Below are positions 46,629 through 56,212 of a stretch of 64,000 bases of DNA, piece after piece; positions within the stretch are counted from its first letter, which is position 1; every line of letters begins with the position of its first letter. The position numbers and the translations under genes were made by a program. The stretch comes from Ectobacillus funiculus (GTDB taxonomy: Bacteria; Bacillota; Bacilli; Bacillales; Bacillaceae_G): assembly GCF_004138295.1 (NCBI RefSeq), contig NZ_SCFM01000012.1:205180-269179 (forward strand), written 5' to 3'. The notes beneath the pieces were generated by a model, which was given only the letters and a program-made list of their open reading frames with translations, was not told the origin of the DNA and searched no databases.

Positions 46629-47180
46629 TCAAGATTCAGACAGAAGGATACTAAAAATCTCCTCATACTTTGGCGTCCGTTGCAAATGACTTTTGTATAA
46701 TGTAATTTTCTCAACCAAAAATGATAGCTCATGGTTTTTTCGCTGCTGCAAGTCTGTTAATGGATATTCGCCGCGCCATCTTCTCGCTAGTGTAATATGG
46801 GGACGATACGGACGTGTTTCAAGTGAAAAGCCAAGAGCTTCACAAAAATTGTACACTTGTTTTTGCAAAGCAAACAGCTCAGGCGGATGCGTAATCCCAG
46901 CCCATAAAACCCGAGGACGTTCAGCTAACCCGAAGGCTCCAATTCCTTGTACAGTAATAGAAAATCTTCGATTGATAGAAAGCTGCTGCATCTCCTCCTG
47001 TATACGAGATAACAAGAGGGATGACACCTCTCCTAAAAATACGAGTGTAATATGATAATCGTCATGGTGCACCCATGACTGAAATGGAAGCTCCTTTTGG
47101 TGCTGCTGCCTCCATGCCTCTAAAGCATCCTTCACCGTTTCCGGCAACGAAACAGCAAGAAAGTAATGTGACTTCATCAT
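46629..47180 (-). CDS. thpR: RNA 2',3'-cyclic phosphodiesterase (2H family)
   Basis: 183 aa. Two catalytic HxTL motifs, HITL at residues 43-46 and 128-131, define the 2H phosphoesterases. It opens 2',3'-cyclic phosphates on RNA ends. The start at 47180 follows AAAGGAGAG and overlaps the upstream MFS gene's stop (ATGA), so the two are coupled. A 54-codon extension is rejected. Confidence 0.93.
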   Translation of the reverse strand: MMKSHYFLAVSLPETVKDALEAWRQQHQKELPFQSWVHHDDYHITLVFLGEVSSLLLSRIQEEMQQLSINRRFSITVQGIGAFGLAERPRVLWAGITHPPELFALQKQVYNFCEALGFSLETRPYRPHITLARRWRGEYPLTDLQQRKNHELSFLVEKITLYKSHLQRTPKYEEIFSILLSES

Positions 47181-48376
47181 GCACTCTCCTTTCTTTCTAG
47201 CCCTTCCTCTATTTGTTTTGTTCGCGCCGCTTCTAGCAGAAATACTAATAGACCGCCCATTGTTAAAATGAAGTAAGCTAAGTATACGCTTTGGATTCCA
47301 AATCGGTCTAGCAGGAAACCGCCGATAAACGTACAAAACCACGCCCCAACCCCTCCGCCAGCTGTGGCATATAATGATACAGCTGTGGATTGCATGGAAG
47401 GCGGAGTCATATCCCGAACATACTGTAAGGCAGTTGGAATAAATAAACCGACCGATATCCCTTGCGAAATTGTCGTTGCATATATAATTGCTAAAGGAGG
47501 CTCAAAAAAGTATAATAACCAGCGCAGCGCGGAGACTGAAGCAGCAAGAATAAGGATTCGATTCATGCCCGCCTTCTGAATCCAATACGCTGCCATTCTC
47601 ATAAACGGAGCTTCACTGCCAGCGGCCAACAAAAATGCAAAACCGATACCGGTCATCGTCCCCCCTAGCTCTGAGATAAGCAAACCAAGGTATGTATTGC
47701 TTGCTTGAGATGGGCCGAAAATTAGAAATGTACACACTAAAAACACAGCAAACTCACGCTTCTTCAGCAACGTTTTCGCACCCTCTATAATATTGGCGCG
47801 AAGGGGTGTTCCCTGCTTTGGCAAAAGCCCTGTTAATAACGCTGCCATAACCCAAACAAAAGTAAATATGTAGAAAATTACATGAACACCGAAATAATCC
47901 GTTGCTTTCCCTGAGATTAATACGGCTGCTGCATAACCAAGCGCTCCATACAAGCGAATGGCTCCATAATTGCCGCCCACCCTTTGTACGTAACTGAGCG
48001 TAATGCTATCTGAAACAGGTATAACACCGCTTTGTCCAAATGCAAGCAAAACAGCAATGAGAAGCAGTAGTGGATATACTACGGTCATGGAATACAAAAA
48101 AGCCATCCCTGCAGTCACAAGCAGCGTTAAAAGCAGAATTTGCCGGGGCCTTTGCGTATAATCACATAGCATTCCCCAGAGTGGCTGAGCAAAAATCATA
48201 ATCACCGGACCAATGGACATAATATTTCCGACTTGTACACCCGATAAATGCACATATTCCTTTAAGTATACCCCAAGTAACGGAAACAATGCTCCTAGAC
48301 CAAAGAAAACAACAAAATAATATAAACGAAATACGTTTCCGACATTTCGCTTTTCCATCTGTGTAGAGATATTCAT
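47177..48376 (-). CDS. MFS transporter (MFS_1-like)
   Basis: 399 aa, about 12 membrane helices. N-terminal FRLYYFVVFFGLGALFPLLG and QPLWGMLCDYTQRP fit the PPP/HcaT-like nucleoside or aromatic-acid branch of MFS. Substrate unknown. Start ATG with AAGGAGGAAG. Translationally coupled to thpR. Confidence 0.88.
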   Translation of the reverse strand: MNISTQMEKRNVGNVFRLYYFVVFFGLGALFPLLGVYLKEYVHLSGVQVGNIMSIGPVIMIFAQPLWGMLCDYTQRPRQILLLTLLVTAGMAFLYSMTVVYPLLLLIAVLLAFGQSGVIPVSDSITLSYVQRVGGNYGAIRLYGALGYAAAVLISGKATDYFGVHVIFYIFTFVWVMAALLTGLLPKQGTPLRANIIEGAKTLLKKREFAVFLVCTFLIFGPSQASNTYLGLLISELGGTMTGIGFAFLLAAGSEAPFMRMAAYWIQKAGMNRILILAASVSALRWLLYFFEPPLAIIYATTISQGISVGLFIPTALQYVRDMTPPSMQSTAVSLYATAGGGVGAWFCTFIGGFLLDRFGIQSVYLAYFILTMGGLLVFLLEAARTKQIEEGLERKESA

Positions 48377-48441
48377 ATTTCTTCCTCCTTATCAGAAAAG
48401 CGGACACATCCCTAAAAAATGTCCCTTTCCCACGCTATAAA

Positions 48442-48477
48442 GCAAAAAGAAGCCCGCTCCCCTTCCCGGAGAGCGGT
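48442..48477 (-). terminator. Probable pepV terminator
   Basis: Minus strand CCGCTC / GAGCGG with an 11-nt loop and CTTCTTTTTG after it. It lies beyond the HR134 copy that follows pepV. Confidence 0.6.
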
Positions 48478-48486
48478 ATGCTTATC

Positions 48487-48613
48487 CTTTAAAAAAGCAT
48501 AAATTTCTAGCTAGAAGACAGTTCGACGTAGTAAGAAATTTTAGGAATACAGTATAAGGGCAACTACGCCTCTGTCTTCGCCTAACGGCTCGCCAGTCAG
48601 CGAGTTTTCTTTA
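48487..48613 (-). repeat. HR134 repeat, minus orientation, supplying the pepV stop codon
   Basis: On the minus strand TAAAGAAAACTCGCTGACTGGC, GCCGTTAGGC, the TTTCT/AGAAA stem. TAA at 48613-48611 is both the pepV stop and the first bases of the element. Confidence 0.93.
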
Positions 48614-50014
48614 TTTCGCCAATTCATAAATCGCTTGTGCATAAATAGCAGTTGCCCTTAGCAAATCTTCAATCTCGATATACTCATCTTTTTGATGCGC
48701 AAGTTCTTCCTTTCCCGGAAATAGCGGTCCAAACGCTACACCTGCTTGTAGTGAGCGAGCATACGTCCCTCCACCGATTGCCAACAGCTCAGCCTTTTCT
48801 CCCGTTTGTTCTTCGTATACCCGCTGAAGTGTCCGCACCAACACATGCTCTTTATCTACATGATGCGGTTTAGAATCAGAGATATCTCGTACTCCAAAGC
48901 CTTGAGCTCCTACAGAGTTACGTAAAACTTGCAAGGTATCCTTTAAATCTGTCGTAACTGGATAGCGAATATTAAGACCGCATGTACCTCCTTCCTCCTT
49001 TCTATAGGAAAGAAGACCAACGTTAACAGTTAAGTCACCAGTAATATCATCGTTATACTGTATGCCTAAATGTATACCTCTAGTATCACTTCCAAAAGAT
49101 CGGGAAACAAAACGTACGAAAGCAGCACCTTGCTTATCCAATTCGTGTTCTGCTAAAAATCCTGCTAAACGCACACCTGCATTCTCACCTTTTTCTGGAG
49201 TTGATCCATGTGCGGAACGCCCGGTTAACTCAAGCTCTACCTCATCGCTGCTCATATTTGCTTTCCCTCTGTATCCCGCAGACTGCAGCCACGCTTCATA
49301 TACAGCAGCAAGCTGCTGCGCTTGTTTTGTTTGTACTATTGCCTTCGCATAATCTGGTACCATATTCAGTCGTCTGCCTGATTGGAACGATAAAAGTACA
49401 TTTTCCCCATCAGTAGGGGAGGGCTGCTGCGCTAGATAGAGATCGCAAATACCTTTTTCCGCATTAATGATTGGAAAATCCGCATCCGGGGCAAATCCCA
49501 TCGTCGGCATTTCCTCATGACGAAAATAATGCTCTACGCAGCGCCAATGGCTTTCCTCATCTGTACCCAAAATCATTCGAATGCGCTTTCGCAAAGGAAG
49601 TCCCAGCTCCTTCACAATCTTCATCGCATAATAAGCAGCCATCGTTGGACCTTTATCGTCAATTGCACCACGCGCATAAATATTACCGTTCCGAATGTCA
49701 GCGGCGTATGGATCACTTTTCCATCCATCTCCCTCAGGTACTACATCTACATGACATAATACACCGATTAACTCCTCGCCTTGCCCCATTTCGATATGAC
49801 CTGCATAACCATCCAAATCCTTTGTTACAAAACCATCCTGCTTTCCCTTCTCAAGCATAAATGAAAGAGCCTGAGCGATACCTTCTCCAAAGGGAGCACC
49901 ATCACCCTTGGTTGTTTCGTCAAGAACACTTTTCACGCGTAAAAACTGCTGTGTATCGTCAATTAAACTCTGCTGCTGCTTTTGCACCTCTTCTAACCAA
50001 TTGATACTCGACAT
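48611..50014 (-). CDS. pepV: Dipeptidase PepV (M20 family)
   Basis: 467 aa. Zn-dependent dipeptidase. Visible are GVLCHVDVVPEGDGW, GAIDDKGPTMAAYYAMK, GTDEESHWRC and APDADFPIINAEKG. The start at 50014 follows GAGGTGAG at the right spacing; the GTG three codons upstream lies inside that site. Monocistronic. Confidence 0.95.
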   Translation of the reverse strand: MSSINWLEEVQKQQQSLIDDTQQFLRVKSVLDETTKGDGAPFGEGIAQALSFMLEKGKQDGFVTKDLDGYAGHIEMGQGEELIGVLCHVDVVPEGDGWKSDPYAADIRNGNIYARGAIDDKGPTMAAYYAMKIVKELGLPLRKRIRMILGTDEESHWRCVEHYFRHEEMPTMGFAPDADFPIINAEKGICDLYLAQQPSPTDGENVLLSFQSGRRLNMVPDYAKAIVQTKQAQQLAAVYEAWLQSAGYRGKANMSSDEVELELTGRSAHGSTPEKGENAGVRLAGFLAEHELDKQGAAFVRFVSRSFGSDTRGIHLGIQYNDDITGDLTVNVGLLSYRKEEGGTCGLNIRYPVTTDLKDTLQVLRNSVGAQGFGVRDISDSKPHHVDKEHVLVRTLQRVYEEQTGEKAELLAIGGGTYARSLQAGVAFGPLFPGKEELAHQKDEYIEIEDLLRATAIYAQAIYELAK

Positions 50015-50367
50015 CCTACTCACCTCTTCATTAATCTAAAACTATTAACTAAATATATTCCTTTTACGAAATCAAACAAAATACCGTAGAAATATATAAA
50101 GAGATCAAATTATTTACAGTCCAATATTCCCCAAAGAAAATAAAGGATTTCCTCATTTTTTGTAGAATTTTTGCTTATATGTATGGAAAATCATAAAAAA
50201 TATTCTGTGAGCATTACACAACATACCTTTTCCATTTTCGATAGACATGTTAAAATCATGTTAAAATTACATTAGTAAGAGCATGAATTTTAGTAAATAG
50301 AGTACAATGGAAATAAATAGTTCTCTTTCTCTGTTGGTCAATAAAAAATTCGTAGAGGAGTGGTTTT
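50015..50367. other. 353-bp intergenic region between pepV and ytzE
   Basis: AT-rich divergent promoter region. The only structure I see is an 11-bp tandem direct repeat at 50247-50268. No gene. Confidence 0.5.
50247..50268 (+). promoter_or_regulatory. Tandem direct repeat CATGTTAAAAT upstream of ytzE
   Basis: Two perfect adjacent copies of an 11-mer, one helical turn apart, about 100 bp before ytzE. It could be an operator or part of a promoter (TTAAAAT resembles a -10). Confidence 0.35.
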
Positions 50368-50589
50368 TTGAAACTCACAACTTCTCGTATGCTAACAAGG
50401 ATTAAGTCAATTTACATGTACATTAATGAAAAAGGTACTGTTACCACACAAGACCTTGTGGATGAATTCGGTATTACCCCTAGAACGGTACAGCGCGACT
50501 TAAACGTGCTGGAGTTCAACGAGCTCGTATACAGCCCGACTCGGGGGAAATGGACAACAACAGGAAAGAGAGTCAAATTAACATCTTAG
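50368..50589 (+). CDS. ytzE: Small DeoR-type HTH protein YtzE
   Basis: 73 aa. Only a DeoR-like helix-turn-helix (KGTVTTQDLVDEFGITPRTV, then QRDLNVLEF) and no effector domain. Starts with TTG at 50368, 6 nt after AGAGGAGTGG. Probably a DNA-binding regulator; targets unknown. Confidence 0.9.
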   Translation: MKLTTSRMLTRIKSIYMYINEKGTVTTQDLVDEFGITPRTVQRDLNVLEFNELVYSPTRGKWTTTGKRVKLTS

Positions 50590-50610
50590 CAAATAACGCG
50601 GTATATACAT

Positions 50611-50648
50611 ACCCCTTTCTATAAAATAAATAGAAAGGGGCCTTCTTT
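50611..50648 (+). terminator. ytzE terminator
   Basis: A CCCCTTTCTA / TAGAAAGGGG stem with an AT-rich 9-nt loop. Followed by CCTTCTTTG, a weak T-tract. Confidence 0.7.
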
Positions 50649-50718
50649 GTGAGGATAGGAACATATATCTTTTGACAACCATTGCCTAGCCCTCGACTAC
50701 TCCTGTCTTCAGAACAAG

Positions 50719-51438
50719 CTATACCTCTACGCGGTATTCCTTTAGCTGCTGCACTTCCTCATCCGTCAGCTCACGATATTCTCCAAGCTCTAAATCGCCA
50801 AGCGTAAGCGGGCCCATCTCAGTACGCTTCAAATATGTTACCTTTTTTCCGACTGCTTCAAACATACGCTTTACTTGATGAAACTTCCCTTCTGTGAGGA
50901 TAAGTTCAATTTCCGACGTTTCCCCACGCCGCAAAATCGTGAGTTCTGCTGGCTTTGTTTCGTAACCATCATCAAGCACAACTCCTTTTCGAAACGCCTC
51001 GATATCCTCCTCTGTTACCCGACCGTGCACGTGCGCATAATACTTTTTCGGAACATGTTTTTTGGGAGAAAGGAGCTGGTGCGATAAATGCCCATCATTT
51101 GTGAGCAGCAACAAGCCTTCCGTATCAATATCCAAACGTCCAACAGGAAATGGTTCAAAAATCAAATCCCCGTGCTCAAGCAAATCAATCACGGTCTCAT
51201 GAACATCATCCTCTGTTGCTGAAATCACACCTGGCGGCTTATGCATCAGCAAGTAAACAAATTCTTTATATTCGACAACTTCACCGTGTACCGTAACCTC
51301 TTGCTCATTTACATCAACATGCTGCTTCGCATCCTTTACCGGTACACCGTCTACCTGTACCGCCCCATCCTTTAACAGCTTTTTTACTTCTTTACGGCTG
51401 CCATAGCCCATATTAGATAAAATTTTATCAATTCTCAT
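50719..51438 (-). CDS. ytzG: 16S rRNA pseudouridine synthase, RsuA family
   Basis: 239 aa. N-terminal S4 domain (residues about 1-55, RIDKILSNMGYGSRKEVKKL) and catalytic domain with the active Asp in GRLDIDTEGLLLLTND. It probably makes pseudouridine 516 in 16S rRNA. Symbol by synteny with B. subtilis. Start ATG with GAAGGTGACAG. Confidence 0.9.
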   Translation of the reverse strand: MRIDKILSNMGYGSRKEVKKLLKDGAVQVDGVPVKDAKQHVDVNEQEVTVHGEVVEYKEFVYLLMHKPPGVISATEDDVHETVIDLLEHGDLIFEPFPVGRLDIDTEGLLLLTNDGHLSHQLLSPKKHVPKKYYAHVHGRVTEEDIEAFRKGVVLDDGYETKPAELTILRRGETSEIELILTEGKFHQVKRMFEAVGKKVTYLKRTEMGPLTLGDLELGEYRELTDEEVQQLKEYRVEV

Positions 51439-51503
51439 TCTGTCACCTTCTTTATGCTTATCAATATGAAAAACGGATCTAGCCTGCTTTGCTCCTATAA
51501 TAA

Positions 51504-51637
51504 AGAAAACTCGCCGATTGGCGAGCCCTGCTCTTGAGCGAAGCCAGAGGCGTAGTTGCCCTTATACTGTATTCCTAAAATTTCCGACTACGTCGAATTC
51601 ACTTCTAGTTGGAAATTTATACTTTCCTACAGTGTAA
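51504..51637 (+). repeat. HR134 repeat, full 134-bp copy
   Basis: AGAAAACTCGCCGATTGGCG, GCTCTTGAGC as second hairpin (compensatory change from GCCCTTGGGC), the TTCC/GGAA stem and CTACAGTGTAA. Confidence 0.96.
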
Positions 51638-51709
51638 AATATTCCCCAGCATCAAAAGCATTTTTGCCTTTTTATGTTGAGGAATATCTTACAGAAAGAG
51701 GCTGGTTTA

Positions 51710-51806
51710 AAGAAAACAGAGGCGTAGTTGCCCTTATACTGTATTCTTAACATTTCCGACTATGTCGGATTCACTTCTAACTGAAAGTTTATACTCTTAC
51801 AGTGCA
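51710..51806 (+). repeat. HR134 repeat lacking both 5' hairpins
   Basis: AGAAAAC joins directly to AGAGGCGTAGTTG, removing both 5' hairpins. The 3' half remains to CTTACAGTGCAA. It lies about 70 bp after the preceding copy. Confidence 0.9.
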
Positions 51807-51816
51807 AAAAGAAAGC

Positions 51817-53466
51817 TTATGCCCCTTTTGCCTTTATCTTAAATCTTCTTCCAAATCTCTGTTTTAGTCTATCCAAAAGCTCGTCCCCAAATATCCGCTG
51901 CAGCATGCCCGTCCGAATCGCCAGGAAACCATAGACAGCTACACCAATGATTGCCCCCGCTGCAACAACAACAGCAGCTGCAAGCTGACTTTTGGAATTT
52001 CCAAACAGCGGTGACAATCCCCATTGCACAAGCTTTACAACAATTGTCATTACGCCACTTAGAATAGCTATCTGGAATATCCGTTTATACACGAGCGTAA
52101 AATCAAAGTTTGCATACTTACGAATCTGTACATTTGTATACAAAATGGAGACCAAAAAGCCGATGCCCGTACTGAGAACAGCACCAACAGTTTCGAAATA
52201 TCGAATCAATACAAGATTCCCAATCAGCTTTAACGAGATACCAATCGCAAGTGCGATAATAGCATGCCTCTGCTGATTGATTCCTTGCAAAATAGCAGCT
52301 GTTACAGAAAATAAAGCAAACAGCATCGCCACTGGTGCATACCACATCAAAATCTGACCGCCAAGCTCACTCGCACCATAAAACGCACTATAAATAGGAT
52401 ACGCTAGCGCTGAGATACCAACCACGGCAGGAAACGTGACAAACGCATTGATTTGAAAAGTTTGCGAAATTTGTTTTTGCAGCAAGGCAGCATTGCGCTC
52501 TGTAAACGATTTGGTAATCGTTGGGACAAGCGTTAAGCTAAAAGCAGTTGCGAGTGAAACAGGAATCATAATGAGCTTGTGCGTCCACATCGTGAAAATA
52601 CTGTAGGCCGCTTCAGCAATTTTCCCTTCACCAATTGCCAGCATCATGCGGTTAAAGGTTACAGTATCCACAGCCTGATATAATGGAATCGTCAAACCAA
52701 CCACCACATATGGAAGTGCATAGGCAAACAATTCCTTAAAAAGCTGGCCTGTGCTCACGCTAGACGGCTGCACTGTCTGAGATTCCAGCAATCGGTCTAA
52801 GTGCGGCTTTCGCTTCTTCCAATACACTAGCAATACGCCAAGTGCCCCAAGCGCTGAAATAAAGGCAGCGAACGTCGACACACCAATGGCAGTAGCGACA
52901 GTACCGTGCAAAATTTTAATTACAACAAAGCTGCCGCCAAGAAGGATTACGATACGGATAATTTGTTCAATAATTTGCGACACAGTCGTCGGTCCCATAG
53001 ACTGATGACCTTGAAAAAATCCGCGAATCAAGCTGGCCGCAGGAACAACAAGAAGTGCAAAGCTGACAAGACGAATAATTAGCGTTACTTCCTCCACTGT
53101 ATTCTCCAGGTTCCCATTGCCAAGAAACGCCTTAGCAAACAGCGGAGCCGTTATGTAGAGAACAGCAAATGAAAGAATTCCCATCACGATCATCAGCTTC
53201 ATACCAGAACGAAACATTCTCCTGCTTGTTGCGTAGTCGCCAAGTGCATTATATTTCGAGATGAATTTGGCAACCGCAAGCGGTACACCCGCCGTTGCAA
53301 CGCTTAAAAAAATAGTATACGGGACATACCCATAATTATATAGGGCGCCGCCATTTGTGTGTACTAAAGCGTGAAACGGAAATACATAAATCATACCTAA
53401 AAACTTTACTAAAAACGTTCCAAGCGTCACAATAAGCGTGCCGCGCAAAAACTTCGAATCGGACAT
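51817..53466 (-). CDS. murJ: Lipid II flippase MurJ-type (YtgP), MOP superfamily
   Basis: 549 aa, about 14 membrane helices. YtgP is the MurJ-type flippase of B. subtilis that moves lipid II across the membrane. Blocks seen are SLIRGFFQGHQSMGPTTVSQ and MIPVSLATAFSLTLVPTITK. The start at 53466 follows AGGGGGC; a 7-codon extension is rejected. Confidence 0.92.
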   Translation of the reverse strand: MSDSKFLRGTLIVTLGTFLVKFLGMIYVFPFHALVHTNGGALYNYGYVPYTIFLSVATAGVPLAVAKFISKYNALGDYATSRRMFRSGMKLMIVMGILSFAVLYITAPLFAKAFLGNGNLENTVEEVTLIIRLVSFALLVVPAASLIRGFFQGHQSMGPTTVSQIIEQIIRIVILLGGSFVVIKILHGTVATAIGVSTFAAFISALGALGVLLVYWKKRKPHLDRLLESQTVQPSSVSTGQLFKELFAYALPYVVVGLTIPLYQAVDTVTFNRMMLAIGEGKIAEAAYSIFTMWTHKLIMIPVSLATAFSLTLVPTITKSFTERNAALLQKQISQTFQINAFVTFPAVVGISALAYPIYSAFYGASELGGQILMWYAPVAMLFALFSVTAAILQGINQQRHAIIALAIGISLKLIGNLVLIRYFETVGAVLSTGIGFLVSILYTNVQIRKYANFDFTLVYKRIFQIAILSGVMTIVVKLVQWGLSPLFGNSKSQLAAAVVVAAGAIIGVAVYGFLAIRTGMLQRIFGDELLDRLKQRFGRRFKIKAKGA

Positions 53467-53549
53467 CAAAAAAGCCCCCTCATGCATTCTAACCCTAGTA
53501 TTGTATCACAATTGCTGTTAGTTTCTAAAGACAGGCCTCGTTTTTCTTT

Positions 53550-53639
53550 CATTGTAGGAAATTTTCGAAATACAGTATAAGGGCAACTACGCCTCTGGCT
53601 TCGTCCAAGAGCAGGGCGTCAGGCGGCGAGTTTTCTTTA
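53550..53639 (-). repeat. HR134 repeat, minus orientation, 3' truncated
   Basis: On the minus strand TTAAAGAAAACTCGCC, GCCCTGCTCTTGGACGAAG, GGCGTAGTTGCCCTTATAC, then AAATTTCCTACAATG. The segment between the two arms of the third hairpin is deleted. Confidence 0.85.
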
Positions 53640-53724
53640 AGAAATTTACATGTCCCGTATCATAATTTTTTTGTTGCATAATAAAATAAAGCAAATCACT
53701 CTCTTTTGAAGGGAGGGGGAAGGT

Positions 53725-53955
53725 GTGGAGAAAACACTGAAGATTGATATTACTGAAAAAGTAACAGCGAAATTTAAAGGAGAATATTTGGAGTTATATT
53801 CTCATAAATTTAGAATTGGCAAGTTTTATATACATGCAGACAAGAAATATGATTTAGAAGAAGGATATATATACGAAAACGGAAGATTTTATCGATTGAT
53901 TCAGACGCGTCGTGATAGAAATCATTCAGAAGAAAGCAGTGTAGGATGGTGCTGA
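53725..53955 (+). CDS. Conserved small protein upstream of cse60, 76 aa
   Basis: Not recognised. Short beta-rich protein (ITEKVTAKFKGEYLELYSHKF pattern) with a charged C-terminus. GTG start at 53725 after GGGAGGGGGAAGG. The stop and the cse60 start are 1 bp apart, so the two genes are cotranscribed and may both be sporulation genes. Confidence 0.75.
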   Translation: MEKTLKIDITEKVTAKFKGEYLELYSHKFRIGKFYIHADKKYDLEEGYIYENGRFYRLIQTRRDRNHSEESSVGWC

Positions 53956-53956
53956 G

Positions 53957-54139
53957 ATGATTCGGGTGAAGATATTTGACGAAGGTCATGAAAAAGATTT
54001 AGAAGAATCAGTGAATGTATTTTTAAAGAAAATAGATGAGGAGAATGTAGTAGATATTAAATATCAGGTTGCAGTTTGCAATAATGATGAGGAGAATCAA
54101 ATCTACTGTTTTTCTGCTATGATTGTATACAGAGCCTAA
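53957..54139 (+). CDS. cse60: Sporulation protein Cse60
   Basis: 60 aa, full length. It matches the small Cse60 family (IRVKIFDEGHEKDLEESVN, IKYQVAVC, IYCFSAMIVYR). Cse60 was described as a mother-cell sigma-E product of unknown function. The terminator hairpin begins inside its last codons. Second gene of a two-gene unit. Confidence 0.9.
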   Translation: MIRVKIFDEGHEKDLEESVNVFLKKIDEENVVDIKYQVAVCNNDEENQIYCFSAMIVYRA

Positions 54140-54160
54140 CAATCCGTTAGGCTCTCTTTT
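54130..54160 (+). terminator. cse60 terminator
   Basis: A perfect AGAGCCTAAC / GTTAGGCTCT stem containing the cse60 stop, then CTTTTC. Confidence 0.85.
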
Positions 54161-54162
54161 CA

Positions 54163-54296
54163 TATTTTAAGAAAATATAAAATTCCAGATCAAAGCAAAT
54201 TCGACGTAGCGAGAAATTTTAGGAACAAAGTATAAGAGCAACTACGCCTCTGTCTTCGCCCAAGGGCAGGGCTCGCCAATCGACGAGTTTTCTTTA
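54163..54296 (-). repeat. HR134 repeat, minus orientation
   Basis: On the minus strand TAAAGAAAACTCGTCGATTGG, GCCCTTGGGC, GCGTAGTTGC, TTTCTCGCTACGTCGAATT. The 3' end is degenerate. Lies between cse60 and ytfP. Confidence 0.9.
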
Positions 54297-54353
54297 CAAG
54301 ATAAGAAAGTATAACTTTTCGGGGGGATGTCTAGCCCCCAAGACCCGCCTTTC

Positions 54354-55616
54354 TTATTTGGCATACCGCGCTGCAGATGTACCTGCAATTCGTCCTGTTA
54401 CGAGTGCTGCGGTAATGTTGTAGCCTCCTGTGTAGCCGTGAATATCAAGAATTTCCCCGCAAAAATATAAGCCATTCATCAGCTTAGAGGCCATTTCTTT
54501 TGGAGAAATTTCTTTGACTGACACGCCTCCTCCTGTAACAAATGCTTTTTCTAAGGACTGTGTACCATTTACAGTGAACGAAAAACCTTTCAAGTCCTTT
54601 ATAATGCTGCGAATACTTTCAGTTGACAGCTGTCCGGCAGCATGTGCTGGATCAATATTGTTTTTCTCAAGCAAAAAGAGAAGATATCTTTCAGGCACGT
54701 GGCCCTTTAACACATTTTTGATTCCCTTTTTCGGTTCGTTCTTAATTTGCTGGATAATGCGCTGGAATAACGGTTCTTCTTTTTCCTCCGGCAGTGCATC
54801 AATCCGCATCATTACTGTCTTTGTTTGAAATTTTTTCATGGTTTTTACTACATATTGGCTGCAGCGGAGAGCCGCTGGACCAGAAATACCGAAATGTGTG
54901 AAAATCATATCCATCACATGTGTTTTGACAAGTTTGCCTTTCGGATCTACTACGCTTAGAGCAACATTTCGGAGGGAAAGTCCTTGCAGACTGCGATCTT
55001 GAATAAACGGTTCGCTGGACGTAATCGGCACTTCTGTCGGAAACAGCTCCGTAATCGTGTGTCCCGCTGCTTCCGCCCAAGCATAGCCGTCTCCAGTAGA
55101 GCCTGTATGAGGCACTGATTTACCGCCGACGGCAATGACAACGTGCTTCACAGGGATTACTTCGCCTGTTTGCAGTATAACTGCTGCTGTTTGTCCATTT
55201 TCATACTGTACAGTTTGGACAGGCGTATTTATACGAATCTCAACCTGCAGTTCCTTTAACCTGCGCAGCAGTGCATCTACAACAGACTGCGCTTTATCGG
55301 AAACAGGAAACATCCGCCCGTGATCCTCTTCCTTTAGATGCACACCAAGCTTTTCAAAAAATGAGATGATATCTTCATTATTAAAAATAGAAAATGCGCT
55401 ATACAAAAACCGGCCATTGCCGGGAATATGCTTAACAATTTCATCGACAGGAAGACGATTTGTGACATTGCAGCGACCACCGCCGGAAATGGCGAGCTTT
55501 CGTCCGAGCTTGTCCCCCTTATCAAGAAGGAGCACCTTCCCCCCTTCCTCAGCCGCGCCAATTGCTGCCATTAAGCCAGACGGTCCGCCGCCGATTACAA
55601 TTACATCATAGTTCAT
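54354..55616 (-). CDS. ytfP: HI0933-family flavoprotein YtfP (NAD(P)/FAD-dependent)
   Basis: 420 aa. N-terminal dinucleotide-binding fold [15 protein letters not shown], the [10 protein letters not shown] hallmark, and C-terminal [16 protein letters not shown]. Oxidoreductase of unknown substrate. The start at 55616 follows AAGGGTGATC; a 5-codon extension is rejected. A GGGGG / CCCCC hairpin at about 54318-54340 may end its transcript. Confidence 0.92.
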   Translation of the reverse strand: MNYDVIVIGGGPSGLMAAIGAAEEGGKVLLLDKGDKLGRKLAISGGGRCNVTNRLPVDEIVKHIPGNGRFLYSAFSIFNNEDIISFFEKLGVHLKEEDHGRMFPVSDKAQSVVDALLRRLKELQVEIRINTPVQTVQYENGQTAAVILQTGEVIPVKHVVIAVGGKSVPHTGSTGDGYAWAEAAGHTITELFPTEVPITSSEPFIQDRSLQGLSLRNVALSVVDPKGKLVKTHVMDMIFTHFGISGPAALRCSQYVVKTMKKFQTKTVMMRIDALPEEKEEPLFQRIIQQIKNEPKKGIKNVLKGHVPERYLLFLLEKNNIDPAHAAGQLSTESIRSIIKDLKGFSFTVNGTQSLEKAFVTGGGVSVKEISPKEMASKLMNGLYFCGEILDIHGYTGGYNITAALVTGRIAGTSAARYAK

Positions 55617-55673
55617 ACGATCACCCTTCATAAGAATTACTGTAAACTAAGCATAGCAGAAAGGAAGGAATAA

Positions 55674-55806
55674 AGAAAACTCGCCGATTGGCGAGCCCCG
55701 CTCTTGGACGAAGACAGAGGCGTAGTTGCACTTATACTGTATTCCTAAAATTTCCGACTACGTCGAATGACTTCTAGCTGGAAATTTATGCTTTCCTACA
55801 GTGTAA
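55674..55806 (+). repeat. HR134 repeat, first of a tandem pair
   Basis: 133 bp, AGAAAACTCGCCGATTGGCG to CTACAGTGTAA, with the TTCC/GGAA stem. The next unit follows without a gap. Confidence 0.96.
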
Positions 55807-55906
55807 AGAAAACTCGCCGATTGGCGAGCCCTGCTCTTAGGCGAAGACAGAGGCGTAGTTGCACTTACACTTAATTCCTAAAATTCACACCTACTTCAAG
55901 TACAAA
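55807..55906 (+). repeat. HR134 repeat, second of a tandem pair, third hairpin deleted
   Basis: Intact to CTTACACTTAATTCCTAAAATT, then jumps to CTACTTCAAGTACAA. Downstream of the GerP-like gene on the opposite strand. Confidence 0.9.
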
Positions 55907-55942
55907 AAGAAACGAGCACGCGTCAGCGATACCCGTTTTCTA

Positions 55943-56197
55943 CTAAAAACTCAGCCCGCTGGACAGATCAGACATTTCCCCTTCCTCACTTGATTCCGCC
56001 TCAACCTGAGGGGCTTCGTTCAACCTTTCCCTTTCTAAATTACGTACACGTCTTCCGTTCACAAAATCAGCGACAGTCGGACCTAATGCTCCATTATTGG
56101 CTTTTGAAGCTGAAAAAGACACATCTCTTTGGCCATCTCTAAATTCAATTGTTCCGTAATTGTTTACAACAATAAACTTTTCAATATATACTCCCAT
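55943..56197 (-). CDS. GerPA/GerPF-like spore protein with acidic tail (second of pair)
   Basis: 84 aa. The first 50 residues follow the GerP small-protein pattern (VVNNYGTIEFRD, SFSASKANNGALG, VNGRR). Residues 55-84 are a Glu/Ser-rich tail absent from typical GerPA or GerPF. GerP proteins act in the spore coat to let germinants through. Start ATG with AGGAGGAAGT, 15 bp after the upstream paralogue. Confidence 0.7.
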   Translation of the reverse strand: MGVYIEKFIVVNNYGTIEFRDGQRDVSFSASKANNGALGPTVADFVNGRRVRNLERERLNEAPQVEAESSEEGEMSDLSSGLSF

Positions 56198-56212
56198 ACT
56201 TCCTCCTAGTAC

